Below, in pieces: positions 1 through 11,020 of a DNA stretch of 64,000 bases; positions within the stretch are counted from its first letter, which is position 1, and the number at the start of each line of letters is the position of its first letter. The notes below the pieces were generated by a model. That model saw only the letters and a program-made list of their open reading frames with translations, did no database searches and was not told the DNA's origin. The DNA is from Linanthus parryae. Its lineage: Eukaryota > Streptophyta > Magnoliopsida > Ericales > Polemoniaceae. Position numbers and translations under genes: made by a program. The DNA lies in NCBI GenBank assembly GCA_023055425.1, contig JALGPY010000005.1, positions 6,783,501 to 6,847,500 on the forward strand, in the 5' to 3' direction.

Positions 1-366
1 ACCATGCACATGCTTTTCGCCTCTAACATACTTGTTTCAGGGATTATTGTTCTTGGTGCTGAAATAGGTATGAACATTAGCACATTTTCTTGTGTAGTTC
101 AACACTTATGTATGGATAGTGATTTGGCTCCATCTGTTGTGTTTCACCTGACCATTTTCTTTCTTACTGGTAGTTTTAGACTTTGCTTGAGAATTCAGCG
201 CAATAGGCGTGGGATTGATGTATCAATGACTTGTATTTTTTGGAAGGTGATTTTCTTAATTATTTCACTCAATCTGTGCTCCACTTGCAGCAAAAATTCT
301 TGTACTTGCCGCGGTCAAGTTCGTCACCTGCATGATGTGTGGCGCTGGGTTGTTTTGGAGATATAG
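1..366 (+). pseudogene. E1 ubiquitin-activating enzyme N-terminal fragment, copy 1 (truncated by window edge)
   Basis: Two exons of a UBA1-type E1 are visible. The first (to base 67) reads [10 protein letters not shown] and ends GAEI at a GTATG donor. The second starts after TTGCAG at 291 and continues as AKI-LVLAAVK. Joined across the intron they give the E1 nucleotide-binding motif region GxGAEIAKN. In the family E1 adenylates ubiquitin and passes it to E2 enzymes. Here the second exon runs out of E1 similarity after a small indel at the VTLHD motif, and no adenylation or catalytic cysteine domain follows, so it is a relic. The 5-prime part lies outside the window. Confidence 0.8.
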
Positions 367-837
367 GCTATGTTGTATATTATATCTAAGAATGTGTAAG
401 TTGTGTTGGCATGTGTTTGGCCTGAGGAGTTATTACTAAATTGGGGTTGGGGTATGTATAGAAGGGGCTTACATATGTATGACCTTGTTGTGTTGTCCCT
501 CACGCATTGTGATAGTCAAGTCGTATCTTTTCCCAAGGCTCCCAACAATAGCAAAATTGGGGGGAATGTATGTAATGTTGCAGGTAAAATGAAATCTTGC
601 TTTAAATAAGCTTAGGCAGGCATTTTTTCAAACCTAGGGTTTATGGAAATAAAAAAAAAACTGACGCCTTCTAGCTACCGGTATTATCAAGAATTTGCAC
701 TCAATTTGTCAAAACAGTAGAAAAGACTTCATGCAGTATGTTTTCCGTTAGGTTTGAGATATGAATGCTGTAAGAAAAACTAGTATCCAGGCTTTGAAGG
801 AAAATATGACTGAATATGGTATTGGCTGGCTTGAATC

Positions 838-1457
838 AGAACATAGCGATAGAAACAGAACGCGGGGTACAGAAAGATGCTGCGACTCTCGAGCAAGGGT
901 GTTTATGTTTTTACTGGAAATGGGCAGTACTATCTGTAGGTTGTGGCTGACCAATCCTGTTAAGGTTGAGGACCTTGAGGTAATGAATCTATGGAGTGGT
1001 TTCCTGTATGAAGAATGTGTTTCTTTCAAAAAACTTCGTAAAAGGACAGCAGGAAGAGTAGTGCTGGAACCTTCAATTACCGGAGAATTTTGTACTTAAT
1101 TTTCGTACTTGTGTTCAGTTTCTAAAGTTCAGTCATTTGTTTTTTGTGTTGCTGACGTAGTCTGAGCGGTTACCCCTGTCTTTCTGTTGTTTTGACATCT
1201 TGGTCCTCCTGACAGCACGCTTACTCGCGCCCCCTTGCCTAGGTCACCTAATAGGCTAAAACCAGCTCCAAAAGCGTGGGCAAAACACTATTTATGTTTC
1301 CACTAGAGCTGCAGTGCCGATGCCCAATCTGGGCACTCCAGAGAAAACTTTCTGGATGCAATGCCCTGACGGTACGAGATTTCCATATTTTCTGCAGTGG
1401 GTTCTTTGGTTTTTGTATAGGAGGTTCAGATCCAATGGAGAGAATGAGGCTGTGTGA
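838..1457 (+). pseudogene. gene V exon remnants, copy 1
   Basis: Two exon-like pieces of an unrecognised gene. The first (838-970) reads RLWLTNPVKVE at its end. The second (1266-1457) starts after an ACCAG acceptor, reads QNTIYVSTR then TPEKTFWM, has a hydrophobic stretch and ends RFRSNGENEAV with TGA. The same exons appear on the minus strand in the inverted blocks (best at 48466-48666), which shows that this is the reading frame. No 5-prime exons are present, so it is treated as a gene fragment. I do not recognise the family. Confidence 0.45.
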
Positions 1458-2416
1458 GAATTTTACAAAATTTATTTTTCTCTTGAAAGGAGGTTTAATT
1501 ACAAATACCATGCCTTAATTTACTTGCATGGAGTTGAGACTATTATGATGTGTAATCTCTCTAGCTTGGTCAGTCTTTGTTAGGATTATAGCTGGGCTGT
1601 GTGTATTCAGCCTGTGGGCTGTCTTAGTCCTTGTGCACCCAATCAGCTCCACTATTTCTGCTGGATATTTCATCTTTCGCATAGCCTGAAACAAACAAAG
1701 GACAGGGAGGAGGAATTCTGAGAAGAATGTGGACACAAAGCTATATTAGGTGCTTTTTTTTTTTTTTTTTGGAGTTGATTTCTAGGACGTCCTGTGGTGA
1801 CGTGATTATAATGCCTGTGGTTCCAAGCAATGGCCCAAATGGGTCCGTGTGTGTAGTAAAAAATAAGAAAACCTGGCGACCTTACAATGTATTGTGTAGA
1901 AGAAAGGACGATATCCTTAGAAATCCAGGACATAGAAATATATGCAGAAATTGTAATTCTAGATTAGCTTCCAAGCAAGAGCAATACCTTAATACTAAAT
2001 CTTAAAAGGGATAATAAGGTGAATGTGTAACTGCAAATATAGCTTATGATTGTTTGAATATGCACTATGTTAGCCTGACTCTCATTCTTGGTCAGCATCT
2101 AAAACGTACCACTCCTTTTCCTCACTCTTGTTCCTTGATAAGTTGTGGACACTCAAGTCTCCTTTTGGGATCAAAATAGTCCTTGGGATTATTGTTTAGT
2201 TCATGAAACGCTGCTGGATGTTAATATATTTAGATAAGAGTTGTTTAGTTTTAATTTCTAAAATTGTATTCAGGGATGACGACGGATAAACATGAAATTT
2301 TTTAAGTCAAAAATCTGATTTTGCCCATTATAGCTATGTTGACAAAGAAACAAATACTTGATCAACTCGAGTTCGAGTCGCCCAATCCCATTGCTTTGGT
2401 TATTAACTTAGATATA
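1458..2416. other. non-coding spacer of the duplicated block
   Basis: No convincing gene. The stretch holds sequence repeated in every forward block (AATCAGCTCCACTATTTC near 1640, a T-run at 1746-1762, GACGTGATTATAATGCC near 1800). In copy A the site near 1990 reads CCTTAATACTAAATC and lacks the Tourist MITE found at the same position in the other three copies, so it serves as the empty site. Confidence 0.6.
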
Positions 2417-2446
2417 CACGTGTAAAGAAAAACTCGGTCTATAAAG
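2417..2446 (+). promoter_or_regulatory. core promoter of gene X copy A: G-box and TATA box
   Basis: A palindromic CACGTG G-box/ABRE core (2417-2422) inside ATACACGTGTAAAG is followed by CTATAAAG (2439-2446), about 60 bp before the gene X start codon. The arrangement is conserved in all four copies (see 25582, 36697, 53590), as is an upstream AACTCGAGTTCGAGTC palindrome. G-boxes bind bZIP and bHLH factors. Regulation by ABA or light is only an inference. Confidence 0.55.
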
Positions 2447-2505
2447 GCATTGGGGTTTTTCAATTTAGAATCGTCTGTGCCCCCTTACTCATATATGACT
2501 TGAGA

Positions 2506-5062
2506 ATGTCCGCCGCCTCCTATATGGCTGCTCTCAAGTTTTTACGCTTCCGAGACTGTAACAGATTTCTTCCAACAGCGTCGACAAGGTTTCTCTCATC
2601 GCGTTATTAGTAAGTGTTGTTGTTTGACAATTCCTGGGTGGTTATACATTAATTCGATTGCTTTTCCCCACAATTTGTATGGTATACGCGATCGTGTTTT
2701 TGCACTTTGTATCTAATTAATCGGATTGTATTGCTTCATTTGTAGCAAAGTTTGGTGCAAAAGAAGAGGTGCACATATGTAGATCAAAAGCAAGTTTGTT
2801 TCAATGGTTAATCATAGAGAAAACCTATCCGCCTTTCTTTCTCTTCGAATAAAAAATTATCAAGATTGTGTGAAAAAAGTAATTAGTAGATGAACTAACT
2901 ACTTCGAAGTTTTATGATCGAATTTTGTATAACAAGTGTGAAAACTCAATCATTTGGTCTTTTATATGAGCAAATTTGTTATATCTATTTTATTGATCTT
3001 GTTTTATTTCTTTTGTTTTGCAGTTACTTGCGTGAAGTTTCCAATGGTCAAGAACTCTGTGCAGTTGATTCAAGATCGATGTTCATCACATTTCTGTTTT
3101 TCCAGCTTACACTAAATATGCTGGTATGATTTCTAGATACTCAATTTTCATAGTATGCACAATTGCACATGCTTTATTGTGATTTGTAATTTTCTTTGAA
3201 ATTGATTCATTTTTTTCTTCTTCGTAATGTTGATAAACCAAATTTCCATTATATGCTTATTTTACTGTTTTATAGAGGATAATTTGTCAAAGAACTTGTT
3301 TGGTCAAATGGTGTTATGCATCTAGAAATCATCCTTAGCTTGTGATGGTTATGATAGTATTTCAAGTGTTACACCAAGTTGCTATATAAGCCTTTGCAAT
3401 CCTCTACACGGATTAGCATGGAGTTAATGTCGAAATTCTAAATGGTAAAAATCGTCCCCTCCGGATGTGTATTTATTAGCTTCTCGTTCATTCTCCTAAT
3501 AGGAGGTTAACAAAAATCACCACTTCGATATTGGTTTTGTACTAACTAAAGAAAAGTTGGTGACGATATTTAATGGAATTCGACAAATATATACATGTAT
3601 CATATATGTATGTTTATACGTATATAATTTATGGCAGTGTGGTAACATTAGGGAAGGCCGATATGTTTCACCATTTATTAGTATTTCACCTCCCATGTGT
3701 CAAGATATGAATGTTGGTACCTATTTATTTTAATATATTTGTATAATTATATCATTAATTGGAGCACCCCACATAAGCGCTGAAATTAAAGGGTGAAGAA
3801 AAATAGGTGACATCTAGCCTTTTCAAAAAATCGGGTTTCGGTGCCAGTTGTCTCATTAAAAATCTCCCATTATTGATTATGAAGTTAATGCTGGAATTCC
3901 ACTCGAAGCGCCATAATGTGTATGGGATTAATTTTTCTTGCCAATTTTATTATTATTATCATTAATGATTATAATATCCTTGATAGGATTTGAGACAAGT
4001 GTTGGGCCTTTCTTTCTTTCTGAAATTAAATATCATATAGTATACCTGGAAATTAATTAAATTCCTCGGTTAACTGGGATAAAGGCTTGTTTATTGACTA
4101 ATTATTGTAATTAATGCTTTATCCATGACTTGCATTACTTGGTGAGGTATATATATTCATAACCAGATGATGTAAGTTCTCGAAGGTGTTCAAACATGGA
4201 AAACCACACTAAGCAACCAGGTGAAATGAGCTTCAATGTTTCTCATCTGGTCTTTGATTCGCCATTTTATAAGTGGTTTCTTATAACTTGTGTGGATGAT
4301 ACTGTCATGTATCTATGCGTGTATCTATGTATGACGTATGATTCATCCATTGCAAAAGTGACAGGCTTTGTGCACTTTGTGTTATCTTACCTAGTTTTAG
4401 AGATTTCCGATTTATTAGATATCTAATGAGGATATTAAATGCAAGTTCTGGTACTTATTATTTGGCAGAGCATAATCTCAATGGAGAGAACACACGGCTG
4501 GAAAGCGAACGTAAGAGCGTGCAACACTCTGTTCCCATCAGTGAGAACAGAGAAGGCCCAAGGTAAGGAGCTTCTCAATTCTCATATATCTATAGTTAGA
4601 TGTTTGCAGTTAGAGGGGGACTCTTCCAAGGCCCGCCGAATATATTTGATCGCCAACTTCTTTTTATAAATTGATAAGGTTAAACATGGCCAAGTTTGTT
4701 TTTAAAAAGCGTCATTTTAGGTAATATTAATTGGATGAGCATTTAAACTTATTTGTTATTTTTAACGATTCTGTTGTTGAGCATGTTCTTGAAATACCAT
4801 CTCTCATGGCATTTCTGTTCACAGTGATGTTAGAGCAGCTAGTGAGGCTGCTTCTGTTACTGCTGGGAATGGAGCTGAAAACCCAGAGGAGGGTTACAGG
4901 TCATTGCCAATGCGGGCTAGCAATGAACCATCATCGCTACCTCCCCAACGCAAGCGGATGACATGGAAGTGGAGAAAAGCAGATCCACCAAGTAGCTTGT
5001 ACAAAAAGCTAAAAAGGGATGAGTACGTATCTCCCGAGGACATTGATGAAAATGACTTTTAG
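2506..5062 (+). CDS. gene X copy A, four-exon gene of unknown function
   Basis: Exons 2506-2609, 4177-4220, 4469-4562 and 4825-5062 (TAG) join in phase to give 159 residues. The N-terminus MSAASYMAALKFLRFRD is rich in Ser, Ala and Arg and lacks acidic residues at first, like a mitochondrial presequence. RFLSSRYYSRRCSN crosses the first splice. The C-terminus is basic then acidic: PPQRKRMTWKWRKADPP, YKKLKRDEYV, and a final DIDENDF. Splice sites are AG/GT throughout (GTAAGT, GTGAAA, GTAAGG). An alternative exon-like segment at 3024-3123 is also in frame after exon 1. Copies B, C and D show the same structure. Family not recognised; targeting is inferred only from composition. Confidence 0.65.
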
Positions 5063-5435
5063 GACTCCGAGTCAAGGCATTGTTGCCTTTGTTTTCTTTC
5101 AAGCATTTTTAGCTGTTTTTTCTTACCTTAGTATAATGGAGTTTCATGTTCTTCTAAGTTGTGCTCGTCTCCTAGACTTTGAGTTCTTTTCTTACCTTAG
5201 TAATTAGTATTATGGAGTTTCATGTTCTTCTAAGTTGTGTTTTTCTCCTAGACTTGAGCCCTTCCGTGGCAACCGATTAATATATTTGTAATGAACTTTT
5301 TTATATGCTAAAATTGTTGCTTGAGTAATAGAGTTTTGATGTATTTTCTTTATATCTTTTTCAACTATCCGTTAAATAAATAATATACTGGAGATGCTTT
5401 ACAGGGAAAAACAAGGCAGGTTCTCCTTTCTTCAA

Positions 5436-5571
5436 CTAGTTTATGTGTGTGCAGTTAGGGTGGTAGCTCAAGTGATAGAGCGTTGGAAGCCTCTGCATGA
5501 AGTCCCAGGTTCAAATCCGGTTGACGACAAAACGATTTCTCAGAAAAAAGAAAACAAAGCTAGTTTATGTG
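5436..5571 (+). mobile_element. tRNA-derived SINE with perfect 12-bp target-site duplication
   Basis: The element spans 5448-5559. It has a pol III A box (TAGCTCAAGTGATAGAG) and B box GGTTCAAATCC (5508-5518) and ends in an A-rich tail (CAGAAAAAAGAAAACAAAG). It is flanked by direct repeats CTAGTTTATGTG at 5436-5447 and 5560-5571. The equivalent sites downstream of the other gene X copies (about 28897, 39739, 56635) carry one uninterrupted CTAGTTTA(T/C)GTG, so these are empty sites. It is about 112 bp long and does not fold as a full tRNA, so it is a SINE and not a tRNA gene. Confidence 0.88.
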
Positions 5572-6040
5572 ACATTTTTGTCCGCACGCCCATTTTCCTA
5601 GTATACTGGGCGATGGGACGAGTACTGGCTGTAACAAAATTTTGTCAAAGCCCGGCCGGCTATACTTGGTACCAAATTTGAACGTCCACACACATAAAGT
5701 GTTCTTTATAAAGCTCGGATCTTAAGGTCGGGCCGGTTGTGAAACAACCCCTTCACAAAAAAGGTGGTTGTTGCTTTTTGGTTATTGTTTTATGTATTGT
5801 TGGGCTGTCTGTTTTGGGTTGCAGTGGGGTTAGGACTCGTTCTTTTATTATGTTGTGGTTGTTTCGGCTGCTTTTTGCGTTCTTAGGTTTCGGTTGTGGG
5901 TTTATTTTGGGCCGAAAATATGGTGGGTGAGTTTTGCTAGCTCTTCACTGACGGGTTTTGGGACCATTCTGATGGTGAACAAATTTGATTAACGTCTCGG
6001 TCTCGGGATATTTTTATAGTTCAAGCAAGGACAAACCCAA
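5572..6040. other. duplicated spacer downstream of gene X
   Basis: No gene seen. It contains ATAAAGCTCGGATCT (about 5708) and GGTCGGGCC, shared with the regions after gene X in copies B (about 29715), C (39975) and D (56872). It is the empty version of the site that received a LINE tail in C and D. Short open frames here are not conserved between copies. Confidence 0.5.
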
Positions 6041-6042
6041 AT

Positions 6043-6672
6043 CTTCAAAGACATCTCTAATTCATGTCATTTTCTTTCTTCCCACACCTCTCCCTCCCCA
6101 TCCCTCACGGGCCCACCATTTTCCCCTTCCCCTTCCTCCCACCCCAAATTACTAATCATCTCCAAGTCATTCATTTCCCCCCACCTAATAAAATTAATTT
6201 TTAATACATATTTAATAATTTCAATTAAAAAATTGACGCTTTTTAACTGTGTTTTTTAATTATTTAATAATTCTAACTGTATTTAATATAAGATTTATTA
6301 AATTTCAACAAAATAAGATAATGATGACTACATTTTATTAGTAATATTTTATGATTACATTATCATGAATACATTATTAATTTTGTAAATAATAAAATAA
6401 AATAAAACGTATTAATCACAATAAAAATAGATAATATAATCATAAAATATTACTAAGTGTAATTAATAATGTCAAATATTAAATTAATTAACCATTCCAT
6501 GTAGGGGGAGAGGATGTCCATGGAAAAATTCCCCCCTAACCATCCCACACTCAAGGCAAAATTTATCCTCATAGCACCCCCTCCCCCTCCCCTCATGGGG
6601 TTGGACATGAACCATATTTTTATACGATTTTCCCCATCCCCCTCCCCTCATAGTGATGGAGATGCCCTAACT
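6043..6672. mobile_element. possible MITE-like interspersed element
   Basis: A stretch absent from the other copies of the block begins AGACATCTCTAA and ends GGAGATGCCCTAA, loosely inverted and resembling the GGGCATCTCC ends of common plant MITEs. Inside are C-rich tracts (CCCCTCCCCCTCCCCTC) and a very AT-rich core at 6190-6480. No clean target-site duplication was found, so boundaries and class are uncertain. Confidence 0.3.
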
Positions 6673-6709
6673 AGCCGTCTTGTCATATGAGGGTCCTTGT
6701 TTTGAAGAG

Positions 6710-6815
6710 TTTTTTTTTTTTTTTTGTTATGAGAATTACATCATATAGCCGGCTTCGAACCCGAGACCTCATGCAGGACTTTCAACACTCTACCATTAGA
6801 TATGATCCATTTGCA
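6710..6815 (-). mobile_element. tRNA-derived SINE, same family, minus strand
   Basis: On the minus strand it reads AATGGTAGAGTGTTGAAAG, then CTGCATGAGGTCTC, then the B box GGTTCGAAGCC (plus-strand 6751-6761), and ends in a poly-A tail seen as 16 T at 6710-6725. The order A box, GTTGRAAG, CTGCATGARGTC, B box matches the SINE at 5448-5559, so the two belong to one family. A target-site duplication was not found by eye. Confidence 0.72.
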
Positions 6816-6827
6816 CTAGTCTTCAAT

Positions 6828-6873
6828 AGTAGCCGCTTTTCTCGGAAAATAAATAAATAAATAAGTAGCCGCT
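6828..6873 (+). mobile_element. 26-bp SINE tail flanked by 10-bp target-site duplication
   Basis: AGTAGCCGCT occurs at 6828-6837 and again at 6864-6873. Between them is TTTCTCGGAAAATAAATAAA and a few more bases, which resembles the 3-prime end of the SINE at 5448 (TTTCTCAGAAAAAAG). The simplest reading is an extremely 5-prime-truncated retroposition event. Confidence 0.55.
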
Positions 6874-7159
6874 AGTCATAGTTGGTATTTTGTTCTATGC
6901 ACTTTGTACTATGTATCATTATACATTCACCGCTCTCCAGTTATCATATCGGTGTACACTCCTCGTAAGAATATGCGATATTAGTCAAATTTAATGAATT
7001 TTAGAATTATGCTAAAAATTGTACGATGAGCCTAACCAAGACTAAGACAAGAGTAGTTTTGGGGAAGGGTTTGAACAACTTAAATATTAGGAGAGCGTTC
7101 TTTTGACAGTAAAATAATCAAAAACAATTATAATGTGAATATAAATTAATATAAATAAT

Positions 7160-8040
7160 GTGATCTACCCACTATTTTTTCTTGTTCATATTTTCTTTTC
7201 CTCCCACGTACGTTGAGAAAAAGAAGAAATGTTTTGGAACGATCATAACAACTTGTTGTCTTGTACGATTTACCAGCTTTAACCATTTTACGGCAGGTCT
7301 GATCTGGTCTTTCGATTTAAGTTCTCTATTTGACTTTTGTAAGTGTCCAACTAAACTCTCATACTCAATGTTTGAATCGATTGATGAAACTAACAATTAG
7401 GTTACATCAACTACACCTCACTTTCTCAACAACTCTGAACAAGTTTTCATCGATGTTTTCAAGTTGTTTGTAGGGTGTTCTATACATCCACATATTTTCT
7501 TTCACTTATCGATCATGTATGGAGAGTGATAGTTCAAATCTATTGAATTGAATATGTTTACAAACTCAGGGGGAGTTTTCTCTTTGATGATGAGAGTTAT
7601 AAGTTCAGAGACAGTACGTCTCAAAGCTCCAAATTCTTTAGATTCAGTAATTGCTTGTAAAACTGAATACTTGTGCATAACAGTTTCTGTGTTGCAGGCT
7701 TGTGCATTGGATAGAGTGATGATCTTATCATCCTATATTGTCTCCTGCAAATGTTATTGAGCTTAGATTTTGATTAAATAGCTGTACAGATTGATTGAAT
7801 ACATGATTCAGCTTGTCGACCAAAAATAGTGAACTGGCAATCAAATCTCCAAAGCTTTAGGAATTGCCTTATGCTTTTAACTGTTTATATTTGCTAACTC
7901 TTTATGTATGCAGGGGAATTTAACTGAGTTAATGACTGATTTTGAGATATTCTAACTCTTAATCTTATTATTTATCATACCTTAGATATATACGCATATG
8001 GTTATATGTATTGATTTTATCTCAAAAAATAGCTAAAGTT
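7160..8040. repeat. 0.88-kb direct repeat, left copy
   Basis: About 880 bp starting CTACCCACTATTTTTTC and ending AATAGCTAAAGTTT, repeated with a few percent difference at 11027-11908. Both contain the polypurine stretch CAGGGGGAGTTTTCTC and no convincing gene. Because the right copy leads into a Sirevirus-like PPT and LTR at 12081, these may be the repetitive 3-prime untranslated part of a Sirevirus internal region. Confidence 0.7.
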
Positions 8041-8043
8041 TAT

Positions 8044-9231
8044 TGAACAAGACCGGGAGGGCGATGCTAAAAGTAACGGCGGAAATCAATAGCATAACAT
8101 CCCAACTTATTCATTTATTACATAATATTAAACTTTACATAAGTCTCTAGATGTTACACAAGTGTTTCCAAAACTGCTACAATACTCTTGCAAACTATAC
8201 TAGATTCTACTCGTGATGAAACCCTTCTACGTGAGTCTCGTACTCGGCTACCCCTTAGTCTTCAGCTCCTAAACCTGCGGTGGGAAAGAAAACAGGAACC
8301 GCAGTTTTCAAAGTCAGCATGGAAATACTGAGTAAGTGACACCCAAGCTCGTAAAACAGAAGACGAAGCATAACTTTCTTTTCACAATAAATATATAGAG
8401 GAAATAAATCATAAAAATGTAAACTTGCTGAGTAAATCAGGAACTCAAGTATAAACTGTAAGAAATGAACATGATGCATCCAGTAAGAACACTTACAAAA
8501 TTCTCATTCTTTGATCTTCCTTTCTCAACTTTCAAACAGGGAGGATTTGTCCCAATCTCTTTCTTCTTCTCTTTCTTAAAAATATCCAAATCTCAAAGAA
8601 ACCGTATTATTAACTTTGTTGATACGGGGAAGAATCTACTATACTATCACTAGCAGCCATGACCTTAAGTGCCGGCACCCTCCTAAGACTCCTCGCGGCC
8701 AGAGAGGTGAGTACATGGAGCGACCCAACAGGTTGCGACCGGGTTGAAATAAGCGGGTCGAGTGAACGAAGTCAACACGACCAATCTAGATAAAAGCAAT
8801 CACAACGATTCCCGCACAGCTCTTTACACTTTGATTAATTATGCATTAATGTTATTCGTGTGACAGTAATAAACCGGACAACTTCTGAAAATGTAAGAAC
8901 ATCACAATCTATCATGAAAATAAACTGAAAATATTTTGAGACGAATATAAAAGTTAAAACGAGACACGAAAGGAACTAGGCTCGCAAGACTTGGCATATT
9001 CACTTACCTTACATTCCGTAGCAAAAGCACGTCCTAGCAGTGGCTCGGGCCTACAAAGACGTCACCTACAAATCGTGTATTCTACGTCAATAATTACTCA
9101 AATAAAGTGCTACAAGTCCTTAAAGAGTATTTTCTTTATATCAACCCAAACCCCGCTATTTAAATTTCTATCGTTTTATTTTCTAGTTATAATTTTCTAT
9201 AAACGAAACAACACCTCTATTTAAAACTATG

Positions 9232-9267
<36 letters not shown>

Positions 9268-11019
9268 TGTTATTATTTAAAAGTGACTAATTAGAATATT
9301 AAAAATATGAGCTAAAAGTTGAAGGTATACTTAAGAACTATTTATAACGACTATTATGTTTTTAAGAAAACTTTACACGATACTATAATACTTAGAAAAG
9401 TCTAATTTTTACAAGTTAACAACCAATGTTATGCGCTAAGTAATTAAACCATGTTTAATAAATTTTTTTAACAAAAAACACTTCTATTTTAATTTTTAAC
9501 AATCCGTTTACAATTTCTTCAACCGAATAAATTTTTCGAGACGAGAACAAAAGCTACTATTTTTAAAAATCATCGTTAATCCAAAATTATTATTATTTTT
9601 ATTTTAAACTAAAAGTGTGGAGTTTAATTATATAAACTCTAAGTTATCAACAAATACCCTATTTACTTCAAAAAATCAGTTATGTTAAAAGACACTAGTC
9701 ACCTCCTAGTTCCTGAAAATACAAAACAGCCCCCTATATCATGTTCTAATAATTTCTAAAAAATACACTTAAACCCCCTTTTAACAACAATCTCATTTTA
9801 GCTTATCTAATCATGAATTTAGCTATCAAGTGTTGATTTTGATTATGTATAACGACTAAACAGAGACGGTAGAACGTACCTAGGCCAAAAATGGCCGGAA
9901 ACCGTGAAGATATGAGTCGGGTCGAAGTCTTAAGTCGGAGTCCGCCGGAGTTGAAGCTCACCCGCCGGCTTTAATGGCTTCTTTGGCCGGTTCTGAGCTT
10001 GCTGCTGACTTGGTCGAGGCTTTAGGAGTCTAATGGAAGCACTGGAAGTTGCTGGGTGTTGTGGCGGAGCTTGGCCAAGAAGGTCGCCGGAAATAATGGA
10101 GGTCCGGCGGCGACGGTAATGGCTTTTGCTACTGCTGCTGCTGCTATCCGGTTGCTCTGACCCCTCCTGGGTTCTTAACAGAGTAAGAGAGGCTGAGGGA
10201 GTAAGCCGAAGAGGAGGGAGAAAGAGGTGGGTCTTCTCCGGTGGTTGTCCCAATGGGAGCACGACGGCGGTGGAGCTGCTTCTCTCTCTGTCCTTCTCTG
10301 CAGGTGTGGTCTTCGAATAACAGAGAGAAAGTGAGGGTGAGAAGAAGCAGAGGATGAAAGTGGAGCAGTGGGTTTGCTCGAGCTTCTTGCCGCCGAAAGT
10401 AATGGTGGCAGCGGTGGAGGGGTGGCTGCTGCCACTCTTCTTCTGCTGCTGCTGTTGGTTTCTGGAAGCAGGGAGTAACAGAGAGGGGGGGAGAGAGTTG
10501 AGTGGTGGTGGTGGGTTTTCCGAAGCTACAACGACAACAATGGTGGTGATGACGATGTGGACGGGGAAGAGGGAGGTGGTGGCTGCTGGTGAGGCTCTTA
10601 AATAGAGCTGGTTGCTTGGTGGGCAAGTACTAGGGGCGGTGGTGAAGTCTCCCGAAGGGTTGGGGCGGTTGTGAAGGTTGGAGGCGGTGTAGTTGTTTTG
10701 CCGTGAAGAAAAGACTTGGTGAAGGAGGTGATGTAGGGAGAGAAAAGTATAAGGTGTGGGTGTAGCACCATAATTTCAAGTGGTTGGGTGTGACAAGCTC
10801 ACCTAGTCTCGCGGTGGTCGGGTACGCGTTTAAAACTAAGATTTTAACTAAAATTTACGAAACGTTGTCGTATTAATTCACGGTCGTTAATCTAATATTA
10901 TTATAACATTTTCTACAAATAAAACTCGAAAATCTATTCAAACATTATTTTGTCAATAAAATTATTATTGAGCTACTATATTGACCTTTTTACCCCTACT
11001 AATTAAACGGGGTATTACA
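8044..11019 (-). mobile_element. solo-LTR-like retrotransposon element, 3.0 kb
   Basis: The element begins TGAACAAGACCGGG and ends GGGGTATTACA, so on the minus strand it opens TGTAATACCCC as many Ty3/gypsy LTRs do. Flanking 5-mers TTTAT and TATAT differ at one base. A promoter-like CTATTTAAG lies on the minus strand near 10602, followed by a pyrimidine-rich leader (10150-10600) that creates low-complexity open frames but no gag or pol. Its ends match in style the 3.7 kb element at 58820-62498 (TGAAACAACCCGGG ... GGGGTGTTACA), suggesting related families. Confidence 0.5.
9232..9268. repeat. ATT microsatellite
   Basis: An uninterrupted run of ATT triplets of about 37 bp inside the solo-LTR-like element. 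AT-rich sequence with no coding potential surrounds it. Confidence 0.85.
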
Positions 11020-11020
11020 T

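Noticed and set aside
5448..5540. Possible tRNA gene
   Set aside because: A and B boxes are present, but there is no acceptor or anticodon stem pairing that I can draw. It ends in an A-rich tail with target-site duplications, so it is a SINE.
10144..10626. 160-codon minus-strand open frame rich in Pro, Ser, Thr and His
   Set aside because: Low-complexity product of a pyrimidine-rich LTR leader; overlapping frames on both strands look alike and no domain is visible.
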